Assembly (NCBI RefSeq): GCF_000702945.1
Contig: NZ_JNLE01000003.1
Coordinates: 3,209,501-3,273,500, forward strand
Source of the DNA: Clostridium sp. KNHs205
Lineage (GTDB): Bacteria > Bacillota > Clostridia > Lachnospirales > Lachnospiraceae
Direction: 5' to 3'
Length of the DNA stretch: 64,000 bases
Both the position numbers and the translations under genes were made by a program. Below the pieces are notes generated by a model. The model was not told the origin of the DNA and made no database searches. It saw nothing but the letters and a program-made list of their open reading frames with translations. Of the stretch, positions 1-8,938 are shown in pieces; position 1 is the first letter of the stretch, and the number at the start of each line of letters is the position of its first letter.

Positions 1-76
1 AAAATCCAACAACTTCGAGAATATCTTTTAATTTGAAATCTCCTCGGAGGCTGTGGATGATTCTCGCTGTTTTTTC
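1..76 (-). CDS. IS3-family transposase OrfB, 5' end only (cut by window edge)
   Basis: In the -1 frame relative to OrfA, the minus strand from 76 to 1 is open and reads through a segment ending KLKDILEVVGF. This is the characteristic start of IS3/IS150 OrfB integrase subunits. The DDE catalytic region lies outside the window. The frame relation and the A6 run at 70-75 suggest expression by programmed -1 frameshifting as an OrfAB fusion. No independent start codon is visible. Confidence 0.7.
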
Positions 77-609
77 TGAAGAGCTTCCTCCTCTAAACGC
101 AGCCTCCTCAATTCTTTTAAATAGGCATTCTCTATTCGTAATTTTAATAATTCATCTTCAAGCTGTTTTACATGCTCAGCGCTTGTATCTACAGGGGGAA
201 TGTCTGGTACAGACTGTACTTGTTTTTTCTTATTATTTGAATCCAACGATTTCTTACGACCTTTCTTCTTAGGTCTCAGAGCATCAGGTCCAGCAATTCT
301 GAAATCATTTACCCATTTGGCAGGAAGTGCTGGATTATTAATTCCTTGTGATAAGGTTAACTCCTGAAAAGAGACTTCACTTGATAAATACAACTCTACC
401 ACATGAAGTTTAAATTCAAAAGAATATGTTTGATTTTTTCTGGAGCGCATTAATCCTTCATCACCGTATTCATGATATGCGCTAATCCACTTACGTAGCT
501 GTGTGTTGGATCCTAGCCCATATTTGTTTGAAAGATAAGGGGTACCTCCATTTCCTTCCAAATACTCCGTTACAATTTTTTTCTTGAATTCAAAGCTATG
601 TTTTGCCAT
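28..609 (-). CDS. IS3-family transposase OrfA (helix-turn-helix subunit)
   Basis: This 193-residue protein is the DNA-binding OrfA of an IS3-family (IS150-like) insertion sequence. It has two successive helix-turn-helix units, about residues 1-55 and 60-115. A lysine-rich linker follows, then a leucine-zipper-like coiled coil at about 148-180. The start has a GGGAGGT ribosome site about 12 bases upstream. The gene ends at TAA 28-30. A run of six A on the minus strand (positions 75-70, in-frame AAA-AAA) lies near the 3' end. A -1 slip there enters the orfB frame, the usual way this family makes its OrfAB transposase. The insertion sequence continues beyond the left edge, so its activity cannot be judged. 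Confidence 0.93.
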   Translation of the reverse strand: MAKHSFEFKKKIVTEYLEGNGGTPYLSNKYGLGSNTQLRKWISAYHEYGDEGLMRSRKNQTYSFEFKLHVVELYLSSEVSFQELTLSQGINNPALPAKWVNDFRIAGPDALRPKKKGRKKSLDSNNKKKQVQSVPDIPPVDTSAEHVKQLEDELLKLRIENAYLKELRRLRLEEEALQKKQRESSTASEEISN

Positions 610-641
610 GAAAAAACCGACCTCCCAATCGTTTGATTTTT

Positions 642-666
642 GGTCTAACTTTTGGGGGTCGGTTCA
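642..666. repeat. Terminal inverted repeat of the IS3-family element
   Basis: Read on the minus strand, the element begins TGAACCGACCCCCAAAAGTT at 666, about 57 bases before the OrfA start. Its TG terminus and position match IS3-family left ends. A related stretch (GGGAGGTCGGTTTTTT) lies just inside, around 611-628. The partner end and any target-site duplication are outside the window, so the boundary is inferred from one end. Confidence 0.7.
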
Positions 667-1023
667 AACCTTGTGAGGCTGCAGCCTTTTTATTTTAAAT
701 TCTTTATGATTAGAACTTGCAAGAATCAGTATATTGGATTACAATAGTTTAGTTAGTAAATAATATCATTAATTTTTAGCTTACATAATGTGAATTATAG
801 AAGAATAATTCGCATACTGATTTGTGGCAGAGCATAACTGCAAGCAGATGCGGCAGGCAATGGGAATAGGTGTGATATAAAAGAAATTTCACACTTCTTA
901 TTTGGGAGAGTACGCAATCAGGCAGGTGGTATGCGAAGGTGTTAATATATTAGAAAGTATATTTAACATCTTATTTTGCAGTGCCGCACTTACAATGGGA
1001 GCTAGTATGAAAAGGAGCAGCAT
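667..1023. other. Intergenic region between the insertion sequence and the isomerase gene
   Basis: This is AT-rich sequence with no supportable ORF. A weak inverted repeat (GTGAATTAT / ATAATTCGC, about 790-815) is present. The isomerase ribosome site AAAGGAG lies at 1010-1016. No riboswitch family was recognised. Confidence 0.5.
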
Positions 1024-2502
1024 ATGAAGAATATACCCGAATTGAAATTAGGTATCGTAGCAGTGAGCAGAGATTGCTTTCCCATGGATTTATCCGTATC
1101 CAGGAGAAAAGCTGTTGTAGCAGAGTTTGTTAAGAAATACGGAGAGATCTATGAATGTCCCACCTGTGTGGAAAATGAAATCCACATGAGAAAAGCTCTG
1201 GAGGAGGTTAAAGCAGCAGGCTGCAACGCGCTGGTAGTATATCTTGGCAACTTTGGTCCTGAAACAGCAGAGACATTACTTGCCAAAGAGTTCGGCGGAC
1301 CTATTATGTTTGTGGCAGCAGCCGAGGAGACCGGCAGCAATCTGATAGGGGGCAGAGGAGATGCATATTGCGGTATGTTAAATGCCAGCTATAACTTAAA
1401 GCTTCGTAATATCAAAGCTTACATACCCGAGTATCCCGTAGGTACAGCAGCTGAATGTGCAGATATGATAGGGGAATTCCTGCCTATAGCAAGAGCAGTA
1501 AACGGACTTAATAACTTAAAAATCATATCATTTGGCCCTCGTCCCCAGGATTTTCTTGCCTGCAATGCTCCAATCAAGCAGTTATATAATCTGGGTGTAG
1601 AAATTGAGGAGAACTCAGAGCTTGATTTGTTTGAGGCTTTTCACAAACATGCCGGTGATTCCAGAATTCCTGAAGTAGTTAAGAGCATGGAAGAAGAACT
1701 GGGTGCCGGAAATATGAAACCTGAGATTCTACCAAAGCTTGCACAATATGAACTTACGCTTTTAGACTGGGTGGAGGCTCATAAAGGTTCCAGAGAATAT
1801 GTTGCTATAGCAGGTAAATGCTGGCCGGCTTTCCAGACACAGTTTGGTTTTGTGCCCTGTTATGTAAACAGCAGACTTACAGGAATGGGTATACCGGTAT
1901 CCTGTGAAGTGGACATTTTCGGAACTCTCAGTGAGTTTATCGGAACAGTAATCAGTGAGGACGCTGTAACTTTACTGGATATTAATAACAGTGTACCGGC
2001 AGATCTTTATGAAGAAGATATCAAGGGCAAACACTCCTATAGCCTAAAAGATACATTCATGGGCTTTCATTGCGGAAATACCACTTCCGGCAAATTAGCT
2101 TTCTGTTCCATGAAATATCAGATGATTATGGCGAGAAACCTTCCGGAAGAAGTAACACAGGGTACCTTAGAAGGAGATATTGCACCTGGAGATATTACTT
2201 TCTTCCGTTTACAGGGCACCGCTGATGGAGGTTTAAGAGGATATATTGCACAGGGTGAAGTATTACCTGTAGCTACCCGTTCTTTTGGTGGTATCGGTAT
2301 ATTTGCAATTCCTGAAATGGGAAGGTTCTACCGTCATGTCCTGATTGAGAAGAACTATCCTCATCATGGAGCAGTTGCTTTCGGTCATTATGGTAAGGCT
2401 ATTTATGAAGTGTTTAAGTACATTGGGGTAGATGTAAAAGAAATAGGGTATAATCAACCGAAGGGAGTTCTTTATCCTACGGAAAATCCTTTTGTAGGTT
2501 AA
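1024..2502 (+). CDS. L-fucose/L-arabinose isomerase-family protein
   Basis: This 492-residue protein has the two-part fold of the FucI/AraA isomerases. An N-terminal Rossmann-like region carries the NALVVYLGNFGPE stretch (about residues 68-81). A C-terminal half carries metal- and sugar-site segments: CEVDIFG, FMGFHCGNT and the late HHGAVAFGHYG. Enzymes of this family interconvert aldoses and ketoses with a divalent metal in the cytoplasm. The natural sugar cannot be assigned from sequence alone. The AAAGGAG site 7-8 bases before ATG supports the start. The gene stands alone, and its 3' flank is the first copy of the long palindromic element. Confidence 0.85.
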   Translation: MKNIPELKLGIVAVSRDCFPMDLSVSRRKAVVAEFVKKYGEIYECPTCVENEIHMRKALEEVKAAGCNALVVYLGNFGPETAETLLAKEFGGPIMFVAAAEETGSNLIGGRGDAYCGMLNASYNLKLRNIKAYIPEYPVGTAAECADMIGEFLPIARAVNGLNNLKIISFGPRPQDFLACNAPIKQLYNLGVEIEENSELDLFEAFHKHAGDSRIPEVVKSMEEELGAGNMKPEILPKLAQYELTLLDWVEAHKGSREYVAIAGKCWPAFQTQFGFVPCYVNSRLTGMGIPVSCEVDIFGTLSEFIGTVISEDAVTLLDINNSVPADLYEEDIKGKHSYSLKDTFMGFHCGNTTSGKLAFCSMKYQMIMARNLPEEVTQGTLEGDIAPGDITFFRLQGTADGGLRGYIAQGEVLPVATRSFGGIGIFAIPEMGRFYRHVLIEKNYPHHGAVAFGHYGKAIYEVFKYIGVDVKEIGYNQPKGVLYPTENPFVG

Positions 2503-2516
2503 AGTAATAGGAAGTG

Positions 2517-2558
2517 ATTTGAGTGGCAAAGAGCCAGATTTGAGTGGCAAAGAGCCAG
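2517..2558. repeat. 21-bp direct repeat, two copies, next to palindromic element
   Basis: The unit ATTTGAGTGGCAAAGAGCCAG occurs twice head to tail (2517-2537 and 2538-2558), just 5' of the long palindrome. The second palindrome copy at 44460 is also preceded by a 21-bp tandem array of unrelated sequence. Confidence 0.85.
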
Positions 2559-2574
2559 TTTTATAGATGGGGAC

Positions 2575-2788
2575 GGTGAATTGCACAAAACAGAAAGAAC
2601 TCATGCTTCAATTCCAAGGTATAAGAAGTCCTAATTCCAGGAATATTTTGTGCTTGCCATAATGCAAAACAGATAACTCGCTACGCTCAGACAATCTGTT
2701 TTACATTATAGCACAAAATATTCCTGGAAAAGGACTTCTAATACCTTTCCATAGGCGCATTCGTTCTTTCCGTTTTGCACAATTCACC
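2575..2788. repeat. Long near-perfect palindromic element, copy 1
   Basis: About 214 bp fold as one long hairpin. The left arm begins GGTGAATTGCACAAAAC and the right arm ends GTTTTGCACAATTCACC. The apex is TAACTCGCTACGCTCAGACA. A related element lies at 44460-44675. Several stem segments differ between copies but change in both arms, for example AAGTCC/GGACTT here versus AATTCC/GGAATT there, and CAGAT/ATCTG versus CTGAT/ATCAG. There is no credible ORF. It could be a MITE-like repeat or a structured transcript. Confidence 0.85.
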
Positions 2789-2943
2789 TGAAATCATATA
2801 AGAGAGAGGCTTATGACACTTGATTCATGAATTTATTTAAAGGATTATATTTAATAGTTTATTATTAAAAGGTTGCCCATGTAAAAGGAATCCATGTAAA
2901 GGAAACCCTCTTAATTCGTATTTTACCAAAATTTGGGCTGGGT

Positions 2944-3480
2944 TCATTGACTTTGCTGTTCATATTGTGCTAACCATTTGCTGAATACATCCATAGCTTT
3001 GTGAATAAAAATTAGATTAACCACCATAATTATAAAGGATACAATAGAGTACAAGACAACAGTATCTAACGGAAACAATTTTACAATATGCTTAATAATA
3101 TAAATGCATATAGGCAAGCAAATAACGCTTGTAATAATAGCAGGTACATATTTTCTTACTATCAATGTTTGAAAACAATGTATTACTAGATGCAAAGTAA
3201 ATGCGATAAACAATCCTGCCCATAGGATATACCAATTCGTCACATAAGAAACAACTGTAATTATACTAATCAAAATAAATTCTTCTGCTACGCCAAATGC
3301 AAAAGATGATGTTGTAATATTATCAAAATGAGGTAATAACCTTTTTGATAATGTAGGAAATCTTTCACCTAAATAGCGTTTATTCTTTCTTACCCACAAT
3401 TGCATGAAAATTATTTCTTCAAAATCGTGAAAAATAAAAAGTATAGGAAACAGCCATACCATTACTTTTATTTCATCCAT
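2944..3480 (-). CDS. HXXEE domain integral membrane protein
   Basis: This is a hydrophobic protein of about 178 residues with roughly five membrane spans. It carries the family-defining HDFEE motif near the N-terminus, in the first span. The function of the HXXEE family is unknown; the conserved His/Glu residues in membrane helices suggest metal or proton chemistry. Two starts are possible. ATG 3486 sits only one base after the GGGGGT ribosome site, whereas ATG 3480 is spaced about seven bases and is preferred. The gene stands alone, between the palindromic element and an ArsR-type regulator gene on the same strand. Confidence 0.8.
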   Translation of the reverse strand: MDEIKVMVWLFPILFIFHDFEEIIFMQLWVRKNKRYLGERFPTLSKRLLPHFDNITTSSFAFGVAEEFILISIITVVSYVTNWYILWAGLFIAFTLHLVIHCFQTLIVRKYVPAIITSVICLPICIYIIKHIVKLFPLDTVVLYSIVSFIIMVVNLIFIHKAMDVFSKWLAQYEQQSQ

Positions 3481-3718
3481 CCTCATACCCCCTATAAGCT
3501 TATTTTATAAGTCTGAACTGCTAATCTATGAATTTGGATTAATTATAGATAACCCTAAAACATAGCAAATTTCAATATTGATTTAAAATATAGCCCCAAA
3601 TTTTAAGAATTAAAAGTACCATCATTAAAAAATAATATTAGACTGTTATTAAAGTATTTTCCTGCAAAATCAAGCGGTCTTTTCAGGAATATATTTGGAA
3701 ACAGGCTCTTTCTTCATA

Positions 3719-4642
3719 TTATCTCTTATCATCTCTATAGATAGTTTTTATGCGGATTGCCTGGTTATGATCACCAAAATCTTCACCGAACAGGGTAAGA
3801 CCTCCACAGTTTGCTGCTTCTTTGGGGACTTCAAAGCGGAAGGTGATAGGAGAAGTATAATCTATGGAAAGATCATCAATGGTAGCATTTGATATTTGAT
3901 TGCTCCCATCTATAAAGGTACCGTCTGTGTTAACAATCAGTGTTTTCAGCAGTCCGTATTGATTCAGGGAATCCGGCCACCAGGAAGGAGAGAGATACCC
4001 CTTACGATCGCCAAAGTCACCGGGACTTACCCAATAACCAAGGGATACACCATTAATATTAAAATAAATATCTGAAGGGAAATCTGCTTTAAATTTCGGA
4101 TATTCAGAACTGATTTCAAAGGAAATCTGTAATTCTTCTATGATTTGTCCTGGCTTTAGATGATTTGGTATATTATATTCTATAAAACCGCTGCCAAACC
4201 AGAGAACTCCGGCATCAAACCTCTCAGGAAAGTTAAAATAACGTGGATCATCATATTCACCTATTATGTTCTTAACAGATGCCAGACCACAGGTAGGTGA
4301 TACCTTTGAGGCAGTAAAATAACCTATTCTTATGTCATCCTGATAGTATTTTCTGGATTCAGTCGAAGCTGCAAAGTCTATCATCAAACGGTCATGCTGA
4401 GGACGGACAATCTTCATAGTACCTCTTTTACCGGGTTTGGTACGAATTTTAACTAGCCCGGCTTTTTCTAATTTACTTACATGCATAGAGATAGCACTGT
4501 TGGTAAGTTCCAGTGCTTCTGCAAGATCATTCATACTTAACTGGTCATCTGCATAAATCATTTCCATAATCTTCATTCTTACTGGTGTACTTAAAGCTCT
4601 CAAAACCTCCTCTGCCTCTTGAATGGATTTAAAATACAACAT
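3719..4642 (-). CDS. ArsR-family transcriptional regulator with C-terminal ligand-like domain
   Basis: The protein is about 307 residues. Residues 1-85 form a winged helix-turn-helix of the ArsR type, with LSTPVRMKIMEMI followed by a recognition helix around TNSAISMHVSKLEKAGLV. A large beta-rich region of about 210 residues follows, with many aromatic residues (GYWVSPGDFG, SPSWWPDSLNQYG). It resembles no metal-sensor tail and may bind a sugar or other small ligand. The ATG at 4642 is chosen because AAAGGA lies eight bases upstream; a longer reading from GTG 4693 has no such site. The target is unknown. Confidence 0.75.
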   Translation of the reverse strand: MLYFKSIQEAEEVLRALSTPVRMKIMEMIYADDQLSMNDLAEALELTNSAISMHVSKLEKAGLVKIRTKPGKRGTMKIVRPQHDRLMIDFAASTESRKYYQDDIRIGYFTASKVSPTCGLASVKNIIGEYDDPRYFNFPERFDAGVLWFGSGFIEYNIPNHLKPGQIIEELQISFEISSEYPKFKADFPSDIYFNINGVSLGYWVSPGDFGDRKGYLSPSWWPDSLNQYGLLKTLIVNTDGTFIDGSNQISNATIDDLSIDYTSPITFRFEVPKEAANCGGLTLFGEDFGDHNQAIRIKTIYRDDKR

Positions 4643-4901
4643 AATAGGGTTCCTTTCGTAGAATTTAAAGGAAGGAGATATACCTTCAAACACTAATTAT
4701 AATCTGAGTATACTATTGATTATAGAATTGCCATCTATTAAAGTCAACGATTTCATATGCAGCGTGATTAGATAGAGGAGATAAACATCTAATAAAAAAT
4801 AAAAATGTTATAAAATGAGAAAAATTAATTTTTTCTCTTGCATTTTTTTATTTAGTATGGTATTATCTGGTTATAACTTAGTTATATAAATTTGCATCCC
4901 C

Positions 4902-4949
4902 AGAGCCGATCCTTAAACGTTTTCGTTTATGATTATCGGCTCTTTTTTT
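4902..4949 (+). terminator. Hairpin with T tract
   Basis: The inverted repeat AGAGCCGAT (4902-4910) / ATCGGCTCT (4935-4943) has an inner AAACG/CGTTT stem and is followed by seven T. It lies in the 745-bp gap between divergent genes with no gene immediately upstream. It may end a short untranslated transcript starting near 4850, or act as an attenuator. Confidence 0.6.
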
Positions 4950-4979
4950 CATATAATACGAATGTTATTAATACATAAT

Positions 4980-5084
4980 ATGAACACTAATAAAAATACT
5001 AATAAAAACACTAATAAAAATACTAAAAAAAATACTAATAAAATCACTAATAAGAACACTAATAAAAATACTGATATAAGATAA
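4980..5084. repeat. Degenerate 12-bp tandem repeat (ACTAATAAAAAY)
   Basis: About eight copies of a 12-bp A-rich unit related to ACTAATAAAAAC run from 4985 to 5072. The array is open in one frame from ATG 4980 to TAA 5082 and would give a 34-residue Asn/Thr/Lys peptide. There is no ribosome site before that ATG, so it is scored as a simple repeat rather than a gene. Confidence 0.75.
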
Positions 5085-5178
5085 ATGAAAATAACAAAGT
5101 ATTACAGAAAAAAATTAGGGTTTGTATGTTAACTGCTTATGCAGGAGGTTGGACATAGCACTTTGTGGAAGACAATTT

Positions 5179-5240
5179 GCATAAAACATTATGTTTAGTA
5201 ACAAGAGGTTGCTTTAATGTTTTATATGCTATTTTTCAGA
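5179..5240 (+). other. Inverted repeat upstream of gpsA-like gene
   Basis: GCATAAAACATTA (5179-5191) pairs with TAATGTTTTATATGC (5215-5229), and TATTTTTC follows. It resembles a weak terminator or a leader hairpin about 150 bases before the dehydrogenase gene. The rest of the 4643-5387 gap holds nothing else recognisable. Confidence 0.45.
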
Positions 5241-5387
5241 ATATCCAACGTTGACTACTGAAAAATCAGGTATCCAATATGAATAACTGAGTTTTTATAC
5301 ACGCATTGAGCTAGTAAATAAGCAGGTAAAATAAAGAACAGAAAATTGCATCTGTAGACGGTGTTTTTTTAAAAGAAAGAGGTCAAA

Positions 5388-6344
5388 ATGAATATTACAG
5401 TGATTGGCTGCGGAAGGTGGGGCTCCTTTATTGCCTGGTATTTAGATAAGATAGGTCATCAGGTAACACTCTATGGCAGAAGTACCTCCAAACATATGAA
5501 GGAATTTGCGGAGACCAGGAGCAATGGACTTTTAAAGCTTAAGGAAAGCGTTAAGTTATCTGTGGATTTATCAGATTTGGATTCTGCTGAGATTATTGTA
5601 ATTTCGGTTAATTCTCAGGGATTAGAAAGGCTTATGGATGAGATAGGGCAGCGGAGCCTGACAAATAAGACTTTCGTGTTATGTATGAAAGGTATTGAGA
5701 TTGGAACCGGCAGAAGATTAACGGAAATTGCTGCACAAGGACTGGATGTTAGCAATCATATTGCCGTTTGGCTGGGACCGGGACATGTGCAGGAATACTT
5801 AAGAGATATACCGAATTGTATGGTAATAGACAGCAAAGAAGATCAGGTCAAGGAACAGCTTATCAGTGAATTCTCCGGTGATTTGATACGATTTTATTAT
5901 GGACAGGATTTGATTGGAAATGAAATAGGTGCAGCTGCCAAGAACGTCATTGGTATAGCAGCCGGTATGTTAGATGGTCTTAATCTTACCACATTAAAAG
6001 GTGCCTTAATGTCCAGGGGAACCAGGGAAATAGCAAGATTGATCAAAGCTATGGGCGGCAATGAACTTTCTGCCTATGGTTTATGTCATCTGGGAGATTA
6101 CCAGGCTACGGTATTTTCAGAGTTCAGTCATAACAGAGGGTTTGGCGAAAGTTTTGTAAAAGGAGAAGTATTTACAGATCTGGCAGAAGGCTATTATACC
6201 GTAAAAGCATTGATAGAATTAGGAGAGAAATATCAGGTAGACCTGCCAATCTGCAAAGCTGTATTTGCTGTATTATATGAGAAGAAAGCTCCGAAGACTA
6301 TCCTGGAGCAACTATTTGCCCGAGATTTAAAAAATGAATTTTAA
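5388..6344 (+). CDS. GpsA-like NAD(P)-dependent glycerol-3-phosphate dehydrogenase family protein
   Basis: This 318-residue cytosolic protein has an N-terminal nucleotide-binding motif GCGRWG (residues 8-13). The family segment GNEIGAAAKNVIGIAAGM (about 177-195) contains the catalytic lysine. The family makes sn-glycerol-3-phosphate from dihydroxyacetone phosphate for phospholipids. The usual C-terminal GxGDLxxTC motif is altered to HLGDYQATVFSEFSHNRGFG, so the exact substrate is less certain than for canonical GpsA. The start is supported by AAAGAGGT eight bases upstream. It is monocistronic. Confidence 0.8.
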   Translation: MNITVIGCGRWGSFIAWYLDKIGHQVTLYGRSTSKHMKEFAETRSNGLLKLKESVKLSVDLSDLDSAEIIVISVNSQGLERLMDEIGQRSLTNKTFVLCMKGIEIGTGRRLTEIAAQGLDVSNHIAVWLGPGHVQEYLRDIPNCMVIDSKEDQVKEQLISEFSGDLIRFYYGQDLIGNEIGAAAKNVIGIAAGMLDGLNLTTLKGALMSRGTREIARLIKAMGGNELSAYGLCHLGDYQATVFSEFSHNRGFGESFVKGEVFTDLAEGYYTVKALIELGEKYQVDLPICKAVFAVLYEKKAPKTILEQLFARDLKNEF

Positions 6345-6638
6345 TAGTTATTCTTAATGTTGATTTTATTTTCCAAAATATACGATACAAAGGCTGTTGC
6401 TGAAAAAAACGGAAATGTAAAAGAATCAAATAGTTTCTTCGTGTATCAGCTCTTGTAAAAGGTTATAAATTAACCGGACATAAAACTTGTTTGATTTTTC
6501 ATATAAAACTTTCAATAATTCTTGCTGAAACATCTGTACCAGAATTTTTAATATCGCCTGTGAAAGCCCAACCTTAGTCTTCTGTCCGGTTTTATAAATT
6601 TGTATTATAGAGGTATTGCTATTTGTACTGTTATTTAT
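6345..6638. other. Convergent intergenic region with inverted repeat
   Basis: The stretches TAAATTAACCGGACATA (near 6467) and TCTGTCCGGTTTTATAAA (near 6580) are inverted relative to each other. They could form a loose stem across the gap between the converging dehydrogenase and chemoreceptor genes. No compact terminator with a T tract was found. Confidence 0.35.
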
Positions 6639-8420
6639 TTAAACATTAAAATGACTGATTTCTTTCTTTAATACCAGGCAGCTCTCATCAGCAGATGCTA
6701 TCAGGCTTACTACCTGTTCGGATTTAACATTGACATCCCCTACTTTTACGGCAATATCACTGGTACCGGAGGCACCTTCTGAGGCTGCCAGGGAAACCTG
6801 ATTTACTGCCAGTAAGATACTCTGGATAGAAGCCAGCAGCTGTTGTGCTGTTGCGCTGAAATCTGTAACCAGATTGTCTACATAAAGAGAATCTTCTTTG
6901 TAATCCTTTGCAATTCCTATAAAGCTTTCAATACTTTCATTAACATCAGTTGTTACAAAATCTAACAGGCTGTTTGCGCTTTGAGACAGATCCTCAACAG
7001 CTTCCGTTACTTTAACAGTAACACCTTGTATCTGCTGAACCATAGATTTGGATTGTTCGGCAAGATTTCTGATTTCATCAGCTACAACAGAGAAACCTTT
7101 ACCGGCCTCCCCGGCTCTGGCTGCTTCAATGGCTGCATTTAATGCCAGCAGATTTGTCTGTGCAGTTATATTCATGATGGAATGGGATAATACATCTATC
7201 TGCTCCACGATTTTAGCCTGTTCAACTGCTTCTTTCAAATGTGTACTGATTTCGCTGCTAATCCGCTGTATCTTGTTTTGGGATATTTCCGCAGTTTCTT
7301 TTGTGCTGGCAGCACGTTTGCTGATTTCAATAACCTTTAAGCTTCCATCCTGTGATTTTTCAGCGATGCTTCTTGAGGCTGATTCAATTTCTAGAGAGGT
7401 TGAATTCAATTCCTGAGAAGAGGCAGCAGTTTCTTCCATACCTGCAGCCAATTCCTCCGTTGTCGCAGATACTTCTAACAGATTATTGTTTAAGGATAAC
7501 ATATTATCCTTTGCATTTGAAACTGCCTGAACAATCTTATCTGCTTCAGCTTTTGTATTACCGATGAGATTGCCTACAGAACTTTTCATATGTTCCAAAT
7601 CCTTCGCCAGTAGACCAAAGTCATCCTTTCGATTCTTAAAGATATCTGGAAGAGTTGTCCTGAAATCGCCTTTCGCCAGCTGCTCCAGATACTTGCTGAT
7701 TGCCTTGAAGCTGTTATTCAGACGTAAGATTATAATAACTGACAGAAGGATTGAAACAACAACAGTAACCAATATGATAATAATGTTATTTATTATAACT
7801 GCCTCTACCTTTTTCTCCTGGTCCTGTGTTGTTTGTTTAACGATATCGTCTATATAATCTGTATAATTTCCTGTTCCGATAACCCAGGAGAAGGGTTCAA
7901 AAGCCTGGCTGTAACTTCTTTTTGGGCTGGCTTCTGTTTCATTGGCCTTGGGAAACCAATAGTCGGTAAAACCGCCGCCATTCTTTCCAGCTTCAATTAT
8001 TGCCTGAATAAAAGCAAACTGATTTACATCTTTTTGATCAAAACGATTAGTTCCTTCTGTTTCAGTGCCTAACATTACAACATTGGTGCCGTCGTATGTA
8101 TCTGCCCAGAAATAACCATTGTCCCCATAGGTAAGATTACGTAACAGGTCCGCACCGGTTACCTTGGCTTCTTCCATCGTGTATTCACCGGACTGGTATT
8201 TCTCATAAACCGTGTTCAGCAAAGAGATTGCTGTTTGTACTTGTGTCTTTACATTGTTGTCATAATCTGACCGGATGCTGGTCTCCAGTACGTGCAGGTT
8301 GCTCTTTAGGCTATTTTGCTGTGAAATAAGGGATATAATTCCAATTAATACAGTAGCAGTAACCAGAACAGTAGCAAGTAGTATAATTTGTGTACGTACC
8401 TTTAAATTCTTGAGCTTCAT
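6639..8420 (-). CDS. Methyl-accepting chemotaxis protein with Cache sensor domain
   Basis: This 593-residue receptor has an N-terminal membrane span (about 10-32). An extracellular single Cache (sCache_2-like) domain follows at about 35-200, with [14 protein letters not shown] and the late [13 protein letters not shown] motifs. A second span lies at about 208-232, then a HAMP-like region and a long cytoplasmic signalling coiled coil. The hairpin tip, containing [19 protein letters not shown], sits near residues 420-440. It senses small molecules and controls CheA at the chemoreceptor array. GGGAGGGT precedes the ATG. No other chemotaxis gene is present here. Confidence 0.95.
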   Translation of the reverse strand: MKLKNLKVRTQIILLATVLVTATVLIGIISLISQQNSLKSNLHVLETSIRSDYDNNVKTQVQTAISLLNTVYEKYQSGEYTMEEAKVTGADLLRNLTYGDNGYFWADTYDGTNVVMLGTETEGTNRFDQKDVNQFAFIQAIIEAGKNGGGFTDYWFPKANETEASPKRSYSQAFEPFSWVIGTGNYTDYIDDIVKQTTQDQEKKVEAVIINNIIIILVTVVVSILLSVIIILRLNNSFKAISKYLEQLAKGDFRTTLPDIFKNRKDDFGLLAKDLEHMKSSVGNLIGNTKAEADKIVQAVSNAKDNMLSLNNNLLEVSATTEELAAGMEETAASSQELNSTSLEIESASRSIAEKSQDGSLKVIEISKRAASTKETAEISQNKIQRISSEISTHLKEAVEQAKIVEQIDVLSHSIMNITAQTNLLALNAAIEAARAGEAGKGFSVVADEIRNLAEQSKSMVQQIQGVTVKVTEAVEDLSQSANSLLDFVTTDVNESIESFIGIAKDYKEDSLYVDNLVTDFSATAQQLLASIQSILLAVNQVSLAASEGASGTSDIAVKVGDVNVKSEQVVSLIASADESCLVLKKEISHFNV

Positions 8421-8938
8421 AAAGTACCCTCCCTAAATAATAGTAACAATAAAAGTTGATCGGATGTTTTAGTGGCCAAATATAAAATTGCTTTAAATGC
8501 AGTATTTTTATCTTTGGAAAGGTATAAAACATAAGTTCAACTTGTATATAAAACATTCTACAATAATTCTTAAAAATAGACAATAAAGGTATTGTTTGTC
8601 GAAACAATCTGGCACTATCCATAATAATAAAACTGGATGTTGTATATATACCAGTTTTGCTATATCATATCTGTAATCCTAGAGGAAAATATAGGTATAC
8701 TAAAAAAAGAACCCCCAATCTTTCCGTCTAAAGCAGCATACCAATGTAAATATTGCAAAAGTCCGATAAATAAACCACCATATGCAAGCTTTTATTGCTA
8801 TGGTTACTTTATCGGATATAGTAAATAAAAAAATAAGCGGAATTTGGAATTACCAGTCTTTTACTGGAGTGAGTTTGAAAAGTACAGTGAGCTATTGAGC
8901 AACTGGGTAATAGTAATATATAGGAGGAAATTTTACAC
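8421..8938. other. Divergent intergenic region upstream of pyridoxamine kinase
   Basis: This gap of about 517 bp lies between the divergent chemoreceptor and pyridoxamine kinase genes. It holds an inverted repeat TCCGATAAA (8762-8770) / TTTATCGGA (8808-8816) with a 37-base spacer. A 63-codon ORF at 8637-8828 with a CKYC motif overlaps this repeat, but it has no ribosome site and is not called. Confidence 0.45.

Noticed and set aside
4980..5084. 34-codon Asn/Thr/Lys ORF
   Set aside because: It is entirely simple repeat and lacks a ribosome site.
8637..8828. 63-codon ORF with a CKYC motif upstream of pdxY
   Set aside because: No ribosome site, composition like the surrounding noncoding AT-rich DNA, and it overlaps an inverted repeat more likely to be regulatory.
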